Shown here piece after piece: positions 1 through 8,598 of a stretch of DNA of 34,554 nt. The notes beneath the pieces were generated by a model, which had not been told where the DNA came from, did no database searches, and was given only the letters and a program-made list of their open reading frames with translations. Source of the stretch: Saprospiraceae bacterium (GTDB lineage: Bacteria > Bacteroidota > Bacteroidia > Chitinophagales > Saprospiraceae); NCBI GenBank assembly GCA_020627965.1, contig JAHDFX010000044.1:1-34554 (forward strand), given 5' to 3'. Position numbers and translations under genes: made by a program. Numbering within the stretch: the first letter of the stretch is position 1; each line of letters begins with the position of its first letter.

Positions 1-393
1 CAAACAACTGATTATCAGTTAAATTTAAAATTTTATTTGGAGCTAAGTTTCCGTATTTTGTGCAAACACATACAGTTTGCTTTTTTTAAAATATGTTCAA
101 TTGGTCATTTTCTGTGAAATGTTTATCGTAAAAAACCTACTTTAACGGTTACATGATAAATGGTAAATGACCAATGATAAATATAAAATAAGTCATCCCT
201 GTTCGCAGGCAATTATTATCAGCTCACATATCCGAGCTTACAAGTTGCCGTGAATGACGATTGCGATATGTATACATGTCAATGAACGATCTGTTTACAA
301 AAATATACATTTAACTAGGATAAAACAAAAAAATCGATACGAAGTATTCTCAAATAGTTAGGCTTTTATACCCTTTAAAGTGTTCAGACTTCG

Positions 394-401
394 TAGATTT
401 G
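394..401 (+). promoter_or_regulatory. Candidate -7 promoter element for the sugar dehydrogenase operon
   Basis: TAGATTTG matches the Bacteroidota -7 consensus TAnnTTTG exactly. A weak -33-like TTTA lies 16 nt upstream at 374-377. Transcription would begin near 408, giving a leader of about 30 nt before the ATG at 439. The remainder of the gene-free stretch 1-438 is AT-rich and I see no gene or RNA in it. Confidence 0.4.
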
Positions 402-438
402 CGGGAAAATTCAACATATTGGAAATAGTTTACACAAA

Positions 439-1737
439 ATGATGTATCAGGAATTACTGGAAAAGAAAAAAACAATAGCGGTTGTAGGATTAGGTTACGT
501 GGGTTTACCGATTGCGCTAGAGTTTGCCAAACACTTCAAAGTCATTGGTTTTGACATCAAGGAAGACAGAGTCGAAATGATGAAAAACCATGTTGACCCT
601 TCCAAAGAACTACCATCGGAAGCTTTTGATAATAAAGACATTACATTTACTGCAAATGCTGATGACCTTAAAACAGCTAACTTTTTTGTTGTGGCAGTTC
701 CTACCCCTGTCGATAAGCATAAAGTTCCCAACTTAAAGCCGGTTTTGAGCGCTTCTAATATGATCGGGCAGGCTTTGAAGCCGGGCGACTATGTTATCTA
801 TGAATCTACGGTTTATCCGGGCTGTACGGAGGAAGATTGTATTCCTATTCTGGAAAAACAGTCGGGCTTAAAATTTGTCACAGATTTTAAAGTCGGTTAT
901 TCTCCTGAGCGTATTAATCCAGGTGATGCACAGAATACTATCGCGAATATTATCAAAATTGTATCGGGTTGTGATGATGAATCACTGGAAGAAATCGCTA
1001 AAACTTACGAAAAGATCATCATCCCTGGCGTTTATCGGGCTGAGTCTATCAAAGTAGCGGAGGCTGCTAAAGTGATTGAAAATACACAAAGAGACCTGAA
1101 TATTTCTTTCGTTAATGAGCTGGCGATTATCTTTAGCAAAATGGGTATCAATACCCATGAGGTTATCAATGCTGCGGCTACCAAATGGAACTTTATTAAG
1201 TTGAAGCCGGGACTGGTTGGCGGTCATTGTATTGGCGTTGATCCTTATTACCTGACTTATAAATCCAAGCAATTGGGCTACGACCCACAAGTTATTCTTA
1301 GCGGTCGTCGTATCAATGACAGTATGCCACAATTCGTTGCCAAGAAGACTGTGCAACATATGATTAAGGAAGGCAAAGACCCGAAGGGCTCTAAGGTACT
1401 CGTGATGGGTATTACTTTCAAAGAAGATGTCAGTGATATTCGCAACTCGAAGGTAGCCGACCTGGTATTTGAACTGGAGCAATTTTCTGTCAAGGTAGAC
1501 GTACATGATCCTCATGCTTCTACAGATGAAGTACATCACGAGTATGGTTTTCATCTGGTTGAGGAGATCGGTAAAGATTATGATGCAGTTATTGCGGCTG
1601 TCAACCATCAGGAATATAAAGACTTTAAGGAAGATTACTTTAAATCTATTATGACCGAGCCGCCTATTCTGGTGGATATAAAATCTATGTTCTACAAAAA
1701 GCTCAATAGCAAGGATATTGTATACTGGTCGCTTTGA
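439..1737 (+). CDS. Nucleotide-sugar 6-dehydrogenase (UDP-GlcNAc/UDP-GalNAc dehydrogenase type, TviB/WbpA-like)
   Basis: Cytosolic NAD-dependent enzyme that oxidises the C6 hydroxyl of a UDP-sugar to the uronic acid for surface polysaccharide synthesis. The 432-residue length fits the UDP-glucose/GDP-mannose dehydrogenase family. An N-terminal Rossmann motif GLGYVGLP lies at about residues 17-24. The catalytic cysteine motif GGHCIGVDPYYL places the nucleophile at Cys264. The C-terminal UDP-binding domain contains GITFKEDVSDIRNS. The segment after the Rossmann fold resembles the TviB/WbpA branch more than UDP-glucose dehydrogenase, but substrate cannot be read with certainty. Translation may start at the first or second ATG (439 or 442). 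It is followed 74 nt later by galE on the same strand, supporting a shared nucleotide-sugar pathway. A 12-bp inverted repeat (335-346 and 1754-1765) flanks the gene. Confidence 0.9.
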   Translation: MMYQELLEKKKTIAVVGLGYVGLPIALEFAKHFKVIGFDIKEDRVEMMKNHVDPSKELPSEAFDNKDITFTANADDLKTANFFVVAVPTPVDKHKVPNLKPVLSASNMIGQALKPGDYVIYESTVYPGCTEEDCIPILEKQSGLKFVTDFKVGYSPERINPGDAQNTIANIIKIVSGCDDESLEEIAKTYEKIIIPGVYRAESIKVAEAAKVIENTQRDLNISFVNELAIIFSKMGINTHEVINAAATKWNFIKLKPGLVGGHCIGVDPYYLTYKSKQLGYDPQVILSGRRINDSMPQFVAKKTVQHMIKEGKDPKGSKVLVMGITFKEDVSDIRNSKVADLVFELEQFSVKVDVHDPHASTDEVHHEYGFHLVEEIGKDYDAVIAAVNHQEYKDFKEDYFKSIMTEPPILVDIKSMFYKKLNSKDIVYWSL

Positions 1738-1811
1738 CGATACTTATTGACGGTACTTCGTATCGGGTTTTGGGTTTTAAAACGCATTAAAAGCATCAAA
1801 ATAAAATCAAC

Positions 1812-2849
1812 GTGTCGAAAATTCTGGTTACTGGGGGTTGCGGATTCATTGGTAGTCATACGATAGTTGATCTGCTGGATAATGGCTTTGAAGTCATTAA
1901 TATTGATAGTAACATTCGTTCCAATGTTGGTGCATTAGCAGGCATCAAGGCAATTACTGGTGTTGAGGTTCCTCATTATAAGGTAGACTTATGTGACCTG
2001 TCAGCTACCCGTCAGGTATTTGAGGAACATCCTGACATTGATGGCATTGTTCACTTTGCTGCTTTCAAAGCTGTTGGCGAGTCGGTTCTTCATCCACTTT
2101 TATACTATAAAAACAATATCAATAGCCTGGCTAATATTCTGGAATGTGTACAGGAATTTGATGTCAGTCATTTCATATTTTCTTCTTCCTGTTCCATTTA
2201 TGGAAATACAGACGAATTGCCCGTCACTGAGTCTACACCTATGCTAAAGGCTGAGTCGCCCTATGCACATACCAAGCAAATTGGCGAACAAATGATTGAA
2301 AGTCTTAGTACTGTTTGTCCTGCTACAGGTTTTGTGGCATTGCGGTATTTCAATCCGGCAGGCGCGCATCCTTCCACGCTTATTGGTGAAGCCTCCTTTG
2401 CCGCACCGACCAATCTGGTTCCCGTCATTACAGAAACGGCTTCCGGCAAAAGGGAGAAAATGATGGTTTTTGGTGATGATTATAATACAAGAGATGGTAG
2501 CTGTATCCGTGATTATATATACATTATGGACTTAGCCAATGCACATACCAAAGCGCTGCAATATCTACAAGATCAGAAAAATCAGAAAAATTTTGAGGTA
2601 TTCAATCTTGGTATAGGCGAAGGTGCTACTGTTTTTGAAGCCATTAATGCCTTTGAAAAAGCTACAGGTTTGAGTCTGAATTACGAAGTTGCCCCACGTC
2701 GCCCAGGTGATGTAGAAGCCATTTATTCCAATTATATCTATGCCTCAAAAACACTAAACTGGACGCCTAAAGGAAGTATGGAAGACATCATGCGTACCGC
2801 CTGGCAATGGGAACAGAACCGCCCTGAATGGTCTTTTAAAGCGGGGTGA
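1812..2849 (+). CDS. galE: UDP-glucose 4-epimerase
   Basis: Short-chain dehydrogenase-fold enzyme interconverting UDP-glucose and UDP-galactose (or the N-acetyl forms) with bound NAD. The 345 residues agree with the usual length of about 338. The start is a GTG, immediately followed by the NAD-binding motif TGGCGFIGSHT. The catalytic YxxxK is YAHTK at Tyr151-Lys155, preceded by the conserved SSSCSIYG strand. RYFNPAGAHPS and the C-terminal RRPGDVEAIYS are typical GalE signatures. It lies 74 nt behind the nucleotide-sugar dehydrogenase. Its TGA stop overlaps a possible GTG start of the next gene, so the three genes are probably one transcript. Together with the upstream dehydrogenase it would supply epimerised and oxidised UDP-sugars for exopolysaccharide or O-antigen synthesis; this role is inferred from context. 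Confidence 0.95.
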   Translation: MSKILVTGGCGFIGSHTIVDLLDNGFEVINIDSNIRSNVGALAGIKAITGVEVPHYKVDLCDLSATRQVFEEHPDIDGIVHFAAFKAVGESVLHPLLYYKNNINSLANILECVQEFDVSHFIFSSSCSIYGNTDELPVTESTPMLKAESPYAHTKQIGEQMIESLSTVCPATGFVALRYFNPAGAHPSTLIGEASFAAPTNLVPVITETASGKREKMMVFGDDYNTRDGSCIRDYIYIMDLANAHTKALQYLQDQKNQKNFEVFNLGIGEGATVFEAINAFEKATGLSLNYEVAPRRPGDVEAIYSNYIYASKTLNWTPKGSMEDIMRTAWQWEQNRPEWSFKAG

Positions 2850-2902
2850 TCTCTCAACTTCAGCACTTCACAAAGGCGTACATCAACACATCAATCAAAC
2901 CC

Positions 2903-4561
2903 ATGCTATTCAATCAGGAAATAAAAAATATAAACCGGCTTATTGAGATCACTCAGGTTTTGCTCAAATATGGTTTTGAAGACCTGGTTTCGCATACAAG
3001 ACTGAAAGCACTGGTGCCTCGAAGCCAGCGTATTAGTTGGGAACCACAAAATAAGATTATTGAGAATTATACCCGTTCAGAACTGATACGGATGGTTTTT
3101 GAAGAATTGGGTCCTACTTTTGTCAAACTGGCTCAGGTATTGAGCAATCGCCCGGAACTGCCCCCCTCTTTGCTGCATGAATTTGAAAAACTTCAGAATA
3201 ATGTTAAGCCATTCCCTTATGAAAAAGTAAAGGAAATTATTGAAACCGAAACAAAACAGCCATTGGACAGCCTGTTTACGCATTTCAGTAAACAACCCCT
3301 GGCTGCTGCCTCTATAGGACAAACCCATAAAGCCAAGCTTCAAAATGGAGCAGCCGTTGTCGTTAAGATACAGCGTCCGGGCATCAAGAAAGTCATTGAA
3401 ACTGATTTGGCTATTTTAAAAATCATTGCCCGAAGGGGGCAAGGTTATCTCGATAAATTGGGCTTCACCAATGTGATGGAATTTATCGAAGAATTTGAAA
3501 AAACTATGATAAAAGAATTGCGGTACACCAATGAAGCCCGCAATATTCGGCAGTTTCGTAGTTTTTATAAAGACTATACCAATTTCTATATACCTGATGT
3601 CTATACCAAACATTCTACCGACAAAATTCTGGTACTTGAGTTCATCAAAGGCTGTAAGATTACAGACATTGCCCAGTTGGAAAAATGGGGACTGAAGCCT
3701 GAAGAAATTGCTGAGGCTGGCATGGACATTTATATGACCCAAATGTTTGAGTATGGCTATTTTCATGCTGACCCGCACCCTGGCAATATTCTGGTCAGGC
3801 AGGATGGTGTGATTTGTCTGATTGATTTTGGTATGGTAGGCAAACTCAGCAAACAGGATAAATATGCCTTTGCCGGTACACTCATCTCAATGGCGCGACA
3901 AGATGCCAGAGGCATGGCCAGTCATTTGCGGAAGCTGTCAAGATATGATGAGATCAGTAATCGAGCAGCTTTCGAGCACGACCTGAATGAAATTATTGAA
4001 GATTTTGCTACGCTGGATGTTAGTGAAATGAATATTGCAGAATTGGGAACACGTTTGCAGAAGATCGTGTATGATTATAAAATGAAAGTGCCTGGAAGTC
4101 TTTTCCTCATTTTGCGAGCTATGGCAATACTCGAAGGTATAGGTAAAATGATTCACCCAACATTCAATACTTATGAGTACCTTAAACCTTACGGCAAAAA
4201 GCTCCTCAGAGAACAATTCTCAACAGAAAACATTGCAGAAGAAGTCATATATAGAGCAACGCAACTAGATTCTTTTATAAGAAATGTGCCATTTGAGGTT
4301 CAGGAAATTTTGAGTAATATCAGAAAAGGTAAGCTAAATATAGACGTCAATCATCAAGGTTATCAGATGCTTGTCAAGCAATTTAACCGTACTGCCAACC
4401 GAATGATGCTGAGTCTTATTATTGTGGGTTTACTGGTTGCTTCTGCTATTTTAGCTAGTGGGAATGGTGATGAGTTGCCACAACTTAGTATAATAGGCTT
4501 TTCAATAGCCGCAGGACTTTCTGTATTTTTATGGGTAGGGAACTTCAGAAACAAAGTCTGA
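2903..4561 (+). CDS. UbiB/AarF/ABC1-family atypical protein kinase-like membrane protein
   Basis: Member of the UbiB/COQ8/ADCK family of ATP-binding proteins that support quinone and lipid homeostasis; the exact biochemical role is unsettled. From the ATG at 2903 it has 552 residues, normal for the family. Visible elements are a KxGQ-like motif reading KLAQ (residues 75-78, glycine replaced by alanine), the alanine-rich loop AAASIGQTH, the ATP-binding lysine VVVKIQRP (Lys155), the catalytic loop HADPHPGN (His288 to Asn295) and the metal-binding DFG (Asp308). Two membrane helices close the C-terminus (around residues 495-515 and 530-548). An alternative GTG at 2846 overlaps the galE stop and would add 19 residues. 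I prefer 2903 because the family-like N-terminus begins there. This organism carries the futalosine menaquinone gene mqnC, so a role with menaquinone rather than ubiquinone is likely. Confidence 0.88.
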   Translation: MLFNQEIKNINRLIEITQVLLKYGFEDLVSHTRLKALVPRSQRISWEPQNKIIENYTRSELIRMVFEELGPTFVKLAQVLSNRPELPPSLLHEFEKLQNNVKPFPYEKVKEIIETETKQPLDSLFTHFSKQPLAAASIGQTHKAKLQNGAAVVVKIQRPGIKKVIETDLAILKIIARRGQGYLDKLGFTNVMEFIEEFEKTMIKELRYTNEARNIRQFRSFYKDYTNFYIPDVYTKHSTDKILVLEFIKGCKITDIAQLEKWGLKPEEIAEAGMDIYMTQMFEYGYFHADPHPGNILVRQDGVICLIDFGMVGKLSKQDKYAFAGTLISMARQDARGMASHLRKLSRYDEISNRAAFEHDLNEIIEDFATLDVSEMNIAELGTRLQKIVYDYKMKVPGSLFLILRAMAILEGIGKMIHPTFNTYEYLKPYGKKLLREQFSTENIAEEVIYRATQLDSFIRNVPFEVQEILSNIRKGKLNIDVNHQGYQMLVKQFNRTANRMMLSLIIVGLLVASAILASGNGDELPQLSIIGFSIAAGLSVFLWVGNFRNKV

Positions 4562-4566
4562 ATATA

Positions 4567-5010
4567 TCAATCCGGCTTCATCGGAATTTCTGCTATACTC
4601 AGCCAAAAGTTCACAATGACATTGATGGCACGATGAAAATCTTCATAATCAAGCGGCTTATGAACATATGAGTTTGCATGTAGTTTATACACTTCTAATA
4701 TCTCACTTTGATGATAAGAATTTGTGAGTACCACTACAGGAATTGCTTTCAGATCATCATTGTTCTTAATTTCTTTTAAGACCTCTTTTCCTTCCTTTTT
4801 TGGCATATTCAGATCCAAAAAAATCAAGTCGGGTGTTGGCGCATCGGCGTGTTCACCTAATTTGTACAAAAAATTTAGCCCCTGTTCACCATCCATGGCG
4901 ACAGAAATTCTGATTTTTTGTTTCACTTCAGACAGTGCTTCTTGTATCAATCTGATATCGGCAGGCCTGTCTTCCATGATAAGTATATCATAAAGCCTAT
5001 CTCTCTTCAT
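4567..5010 (-). CDS. Single-domain response regulator (Rcp1/CheY-like)
   Basis: A 147-residue receiver domain without an output domain. The acidic pair is Glu13-Asp14 in LIMEDRPAD, the phosphoacceptor is Asp66 in FLDLNMP, the switch threonine is Thr96 in VVLTNS and the conserved lysine is Lys118 in VHKP. The length, the long alpha2-beta3 region and the LDLNMPKK(E/D)G signature resemble the Rcp1 type that partners with phytochrome-like or other hybrid histidine kinases. No kinase gene is adjacent, so its partner must be elsewhere. It converges with the UbiB-like gene, with only 5 nt between the stop codons and no hairpin there. No clear -7 motif was found upstream. Confidence 0.9.
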   Translation of the reverse strand: MKRDRLYDILIMEDRPADIRLIQEALSEVKQKIRISVAMDGEQGLNFLYKLGEHADAPTPDLIFLDLNMPKKEGKEVLKEIKNNDDLKAIPVVVLTNSYHQSEILEVYKLHANSYVHKPLDYEDFHRAINVIVNFWLSIAEIPMKPD

Positions 5011-5162
5011 TTTTCTTACCTTTTAGTAGTTGTGGATATTTGGTTTGTTTTACAGACTACTCTATTTCTCGCTGAAATATTCCAAAAAGCCAGCCTTGTA
5101 AAAATGATTTTTTCGAGGAATACGTGACAGAGTAGATACCTCATTCACATCAATTTTTAGCC

Positions 5163-5219
5163 TAAGGAATGGTAAAAAAATAACATACCGATTTGATGCG
5201 ATTTTTTTACCATTCCTAA
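5163..5219. repeat. Short inverted-repeat element (MITE-like), copy 1
   Basis: A 51-bp element (5166-5216) bounded by inverted repeats GGAATGGTAAAAAAAT and its complement and flanked by the direct duplication TAA (5163-5165 and 5217-5219). Its first 46 bases match the first 46 bases of a second element at 27337-27495 at 42 positions. It appears to be a deleted version in which the left end has been joined to the right terminal repeat. It contains no coding capacity. It lies in the gap between the response regulator and the aldehyde dehydrogenase. Confidence 0.75.
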
Positions 5220-5248
5220 ACACGGCTTTGATGTCATAGAATGGTTCA

Positions 5249-5300
5249 GTGTTCCAGGAACACCAACACAATTTTGGCAAATTTTCCTCATTTGCCAAAA
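5249..5300. other. Two hairpins in the gap downstream of the aldehyde dehydrogenase
   Basis: GTGTTCCAGGAACAC (5249-5263) is a perfect 7-bp palindrome around one base. TTTTGGCAAAT (5272-5282) pairs perfectly with ATTTGCCAAAA (5290-5300), giving an 11-bp stem with a 7-nt loop. The second hairpin sits about 100 nt past the dehydrogenase stop on its transcript and could end or stabilise that mRNA, although no U-run follows it. The rest of 5011-5402 shows no gene that I can support. Confidence 0.45.
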
Positions 5301-5402
5301 CCATGACTATTGCATTACTCTTAAACCATTTTTCCGGGGACAAATTCAGGCAAGTGATTTGTATTTAGATTTAATTGTTGAATTATAGTTTCAATGTGCG
5401 TT

Positions 5403-6947
5403 TTAGCCAAAGTCGAATTTAATTCCCTGTGCAAGTGGAATCTCGGTACTGTAATTTATCGTATTCGTCTGACGTCTCATGTATGCTTTCCATGCATCCG
5501 ACCCCGACTCTCTTCCTCCTCCGGTTTCTTTCTCTCCTCCAAAAGCTCCACCGATCTCGGCTCCACTAGTACCTATATTCACATTGGCAATACCACAATC
5601 GGAACCACCGCTTGATAAGAACAATTCTGATTCTCTAAGGTTTGTTGTCATAATAGCTGATGACAATCCCTGTGGAACATTATTCTGCATATGAATAGCT
5701 TCTTCGAGTTCGCTGTAACGCATCAGGTACAATATTGGTGCAAAAGTTTCGTGTTGAACAATAGCCATATCATTATTTACCTCTGCAATACATGGCTGCA
5801 CATAACAACCGCTTTCATATCCTTTTCCTTCCAGAACACCTCCATCTACCAGCATCTTTCCACCCTGCTCTCCAACCGCTTTAATAGAAGCCAGATAATT
5901 ATCAACAGCATCTTTATCAATCAGTGGACCAACATGATTGGATTCATCTAATGGATCGCCGATCTTTAATTGCTGATAAGCACTAACCAGATTATCTTTT
6001 ACTTTATCGTATACACTGTCGTGAATAATTAGACGACGAGTTGAAGTACAACGTTGTCCGGCAGTACCTACTGCACCAAAAACAGCCCCAATAGTTGTGA
6101 TTTCCAGATCAGCATTAGGCGTAACGATGATGGCATTGTTCCCACCTAATTCCAGCAAAGATCGTCCCAGACGACCTGCTACTACTGCTCCTACGATCTT
6201 ACCCATACGACTACTACCTGTTGCAGAGATTAATGGCATACGTTTGTCATTCGTCATCCATTCTCCTACTTTATAATCACCAGTAATAATGCAGGAAACT
6301 CCTTCAGGAACATCATTGGCAGCAAATACTTTAGCAAGAATATTTTGGCAGGCTAATGTACAAAGTGGCGTTTTTTCCGATCCCTTCCATACACAAACAT
6401 CTCCACAAACAAAGGCAAGCATGGAATTCCAGGCCCATACAGCAACTGGGAAATTAAACGCAGAAATGATACCTACTATACCTAATGGATGCCATTGCTC
6501 AAACATTCGGTGCGAAGGACGCTCAGAATGTATGGTCAATCCATAAAGCTGACGAGAAAGACCTACTGCAAAATCACATATATCGATCATCTCTTGCACT
6601 TCTCCTAAACCTTCCTGATAGCTTTTTCCCATTTCATAGGAGACTAACATACCTAATGCACGCTTATGTTTACGTAGCGCTTCTCCATACTGACGAACAA
6701 CTTCGCCCCTCTTAGGTGCGGGTATTGGCCTCCACACCTTAAAAGCTTCTTCAGCTTTTTTTATCACCTGTTCATACTCTTCTTTCGTCGTTCTGTCTAC
6801 AGAACCGATTAATTTTCCATCAACAGGAGAATAAGATTTGATTTGTCTTCCTGAGCCAGGCTCACCTATCCAGTTTTTACCTGTACTTGTACCTGAGTTA
6901 TTGGCGTGTAAACCCAACTCTTTCAATACTGCGTCCATATTTTTCAT
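5403..6947 (-). CDS. amaB: Aldehyde dehydrogenase family 7 (antiquitin-type, alpha-aminoadipic semialdehyde dehydrogenase)
   Basis: Cytosolic NAD-dependent enzyme that oxidises L-2-aminoadipate-6-semialdehyde to 2-aminoadipate in lysine/pipecolate degradation. The 514 residues match the ALDH7 length. Signatures are FNFPVAVWAWN for the NAD fold, ELGGNN with the general base Glu266, and GQRCTSTRR with the nucleophile Cys300. The C-terminal ending LAQGIKFDFG is characteristic of the ALDH7A1/antiquitin branch rather than of general betaine or succinate-semialdehyde dehydrogenases. The start is ATG at 6947, with a second in-frame ATG three codons later. A perfect -7 promoter motif lies 20 nt upstream. 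No other lysine-degradation gene is adjacent. Substrate specificity is inferred from family membership, and the symbol is therefore tentative. Confidence 0.88.
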   Translation of the reverse strand: MKNMDAVLKELGLHANNSGTSTGKNWIGEPGSGRQIKSYSPVDGKLIGSVDRTTKEEYEQVIKKAEEAFKVWRPIPAPKRGEVVRQYGEALRKHKRALGMLVSYEMGKSYQEGLGEVQEMIDICDFAVGLSRQLYGLTIHSERPSHRMFEQWHPLGIVGIISAFNFPVAVWAWNSMLAFVCGDVCVWKGSEKTPLCTLACQNILAKVFAANDVPEGVSCIITGDYKVGEWMTNDKRMPLISATGSSRMGKIVGAVVAGRLGRSLLELGGNNAIIVTPNADLEITTIGAVFGAVGTAGQRCTSTRRLIIHDSVYDKVKDNLVSAYQQLKIGDPLDESNHVGPLIDKDAVDNYLASIKAVGEQGGKMLVDGGVLEGKGYESGCYVQPCIAEVNNDMAIVQHETFAPILYLMRYSELEEAIHMQNNVPQGLSSAIMTTNLRESELFLSSGGSDCGIANVNIGTSGAEIGGAFGGEKETGGGRESGSDAWKAYMRRQTNTINYSTEIPLAQGIKFDFG

Positions 6948-6966
6948 GCTCTACGTTTTAGGAGTG

Positions 6967-6974
6967 CAAAGGTA
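6967..6974 (-). promoter_or_regulatory. Candidate -7 promoter element for the ALDH7 gene
   Basis: Read on the minus strand this is TACCTTTG, an exact TAnnTTTG match. Initiation would fall about 13 nt ahead of the ATG, so the leader is very short. No convincing -33 element was found. The gap 6948-7237 also contains the promoter for the divergent operon. Confidence 0.45.
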
Positions 6975-7218
6975 CAATTTATCCTTATAAAAAAAACACC
7001 CTCGCTTTATTTTTTCATTTTATATGTACTTGTTTATCTGCATTTAAGGTACTCCTATTTATCGGATATTGGTCATCTAAAACATCACTGACAAAACCAA
7101 TTACGCATAAAATAAATATAACTTAATTATATTTCAAAAAAGCACCCTTCATAATTTTTTTATTTCAATATTCCAACAAAGCTTAAGGTTATGCACACAT
7201 AGATACTCCCATTGCTAT

Positions 7219-7226
7219 TATTTTTG
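7219..7226 (+). promoter_or_regulatory. Candidate -7 promoter element for the rfaE2-like operon
   Basis: TATTTTTG matches TAnnTTTG exactly. It ends 11 nt before the ATG at 7238, so the transcript would be leaderless or nearly so. It also argues against translation from the in-frame TTG at 7232. No -33 TTTG was seen. Confidence 0.4.
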
Positions 7227-7237
7227 TAATATTGTCG

Positions 7238-7735
7238 ATGACTACATGGGAAGCTGTAAACAAAAAAATATTTGACTGGCATACGATAAAGACTCAGATT
7301 AATTATTGGCGTAAAGCCTCTTCAAAAGTTGTATTTACTAATGGCTGTTTTGACCTGCTTCATTATGGACATATTTATTATCTCAGTCAGGCAGCAGACT
7401 TAGGCGATTATCTTATTGTGGGGTTAAATGCTGATGCTTCTGTACAAAGACTGAAAGGCAGACATCGCCCGATAAAAGATGAAAAAAACAGATTACACAT
7501 TCTGGCAGCTTTGTCTTTTGTGGATGCTGTTATACTATTTCAAGAAGATACGCCTTACCAATTGATTCAATTAATACAACCTGACATTTTGGTAAAAGGA
7601 GGAGATTGGCAAGCAAAAGATATTATCGGCTCTGATATTGTGTTGGAAAAAGGTGGAAAAGTATTGTCACTCCCTTTTATTGAAGGATATTCTACAACAG
7701 CCCTGGAACAGAAAGTAATTAAATCATGCAAGTAA
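7238..7735 (+). CDS. rfaE2: RfaE2-type nucleotidyltransferase (D-glycero-beta-D-manno-heptose 1-phosphate adenylyltransferase-like)
   Basis: Cytidylyltransferase-fold enzyme that transfers a nucleotide to a sugar phosphate; in the RfaE2/HldE C-terminal family the product is ADP-heptose for LPS inner core. The 165-residue protein shows the nucleotide-binding TNGCFDLLHYGH (with HxGH), then GLNADASVQRLKG, the substrate-side RPI, and the family ending KGGDW followed by EGYSTTALEQKV. The kinase half of HldE is absent, so it is the stand-alone domain. I place the start at ATG 7238 rather than TTG 7232 because of promoter position. Its stop overlaps the next gene by 10 nt, indicating translational coupling with a glycosyltransferase and a GHMP sugar/mevalonate-type kinase. 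The nucleotide and sugar used are inferred from the family. Confidence 0.88.
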   Translation: MTTWEAVNKKIFDWHTIKTQINYWRKASSKVVFTNGCFDLLHYGHIYYLSQAADLGDYLIVGLNADASVQRLKGRHRPIKDEKNRLHILAALSFVDAVILFQEDTPYQLIQLIQPDILVKGGDWQAKDIIGSDIVLEKGGKVLSLPFIEGYSTTALEQKVIKSCK

Positions 7736-8598
7736 CAGGATTTACATTTGTCAGAGACGCCGTAAAACTGGATTATCCTGTCCTTGAGTCTATCAAGTCG
7801 GTCTTACCACTATGCGACGATTTCATTGTTGTTGTGGGTGCATCAGAAGACGGTACACGTCAACTCATTGAATCCATAGAAAATGACAAAATTCGTATCA
7901 TAGACAGTGTTTGGGATGATAGCCTTCGGGAAGGCGGACGTGTACTGGCCATAGAAACGGACAAAGCGATGGATGCGATTCAAGGCAATCCAGACTGGTG
8001 TTTTTACATTCAGGCAGATGAAGTTTTGCATGAGCAATATCTCGCTCCGATTAGGGAAGCTATGCAACAGCACAAAGATGACCAGCAGGTAGAAGGTTTA
8101 TTATTGAAATACTTGCATTTCTATGGCTCTTTTGATTTCATAGGCGATTCCAGAAAATGGTATCGTCAGGAAATCCGTATTGTTCGGCACCAGGCAGCCA
8201 TTCGTTCGTGGCTGGATGCACAGGGCTTTCGTAAAAATGGCAAAAAACTTCAGGTAAAAGCCGTTGAAGCTTATATGTATCATTATGGCTGGGTAAGACA
8301 TCCCCGGTTCCAGCAGCTCAAACAACAGAGTTCTAAACGATATTGGCATAGCGACGAATGGATCAGTGAAAACCTGCCCGATGTCAATGAATTTGATTAC
8401 ACAAACATTGATACTGTCGCTCATTTTAGGGGTACACACCCTAAGCTTATGCAGCCCAGAGTAGACAGAATGAATTGGAAATTTACTTTTGATCCAACTT
8501 TAAAAAAACTGTCTTTAAAAGAAAAGCTTTCCCGTATATTTGAAAATACTACCGGCTATCGGATCGGCGAATATAAAAACTACAAACTCTTAAAGTAA
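7726..8598 (+). CDS. Family 2-like glycosyltransferase
   Basis: Putative GT-A fold glycosyltransferase of 290 residues. The N-terminus FTFVRDAVKLDYPVLESI is the usual opening of this group, followed by a short beta-strand region (DDFIVVVGASEDGTRQLI) binding the nucleotide sugar. A QADEVLHE segment in the DxD position probably coordinates the metal. The C-terminal half is rich in His, Trp and Tyr (YMYHYGWVRHP). No signal peptide or membrane helix is seen, so it acts in the cytoplasm or at the inner face of the membrane. Its start overlaps the rfaE2-like gene by 10 nt and its TAA touches the probable start of the GHMP kinase. Donor and acceptor sugars cannot be deduced, and a role in LPS or glycan assembly is inference from the neighbour. 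Confidence 0.8.
   Translation: MQVTGFTFVRDAVKLDYPVLESIKSVLPLCDDFIVVVGASEDGTRQLIESIENDKIRIIDSVWDDSLREGGRVLAIETDKAMDAIQGNPDWCFYIQADEVLHEQYLAPIREAMQQHKDDQQVEGLLLKYLHFYGSFDFIGDSRKWYRQEIRIVRHQAAIRSWLDAQGFRKNGKKLQVKAVEAYMYHYGWVRHPRFQQLKQQSSKRYWHSDEWISENLPDVNEFDYTNIDTVAHFRGTHPKLMQPRVDRMNWKFTFDPTLKKLSLKEKLSRIFENTTGYRIGEYKNYKLLK

Noticed and set aside
1-438. Possible end of an upstream gene at the window edge
   Set aside because: All frames are broken by stops and no coding pattern is visible; treated as intergenic.
982-1608. 208-codon minus-strand open frame
   Set aside because: It lies wholly inside the well-supported nucleotide-sugar dehydrogenase gene and has no recognisable protein pattern.
5062-5343. 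93-codon minus-strand open frame in the gap downstream of the ALDH7 gene
   Set aside because: It runs through the miniature inverted-repeat element and both hairpins, so it is unlikely to be a gene.
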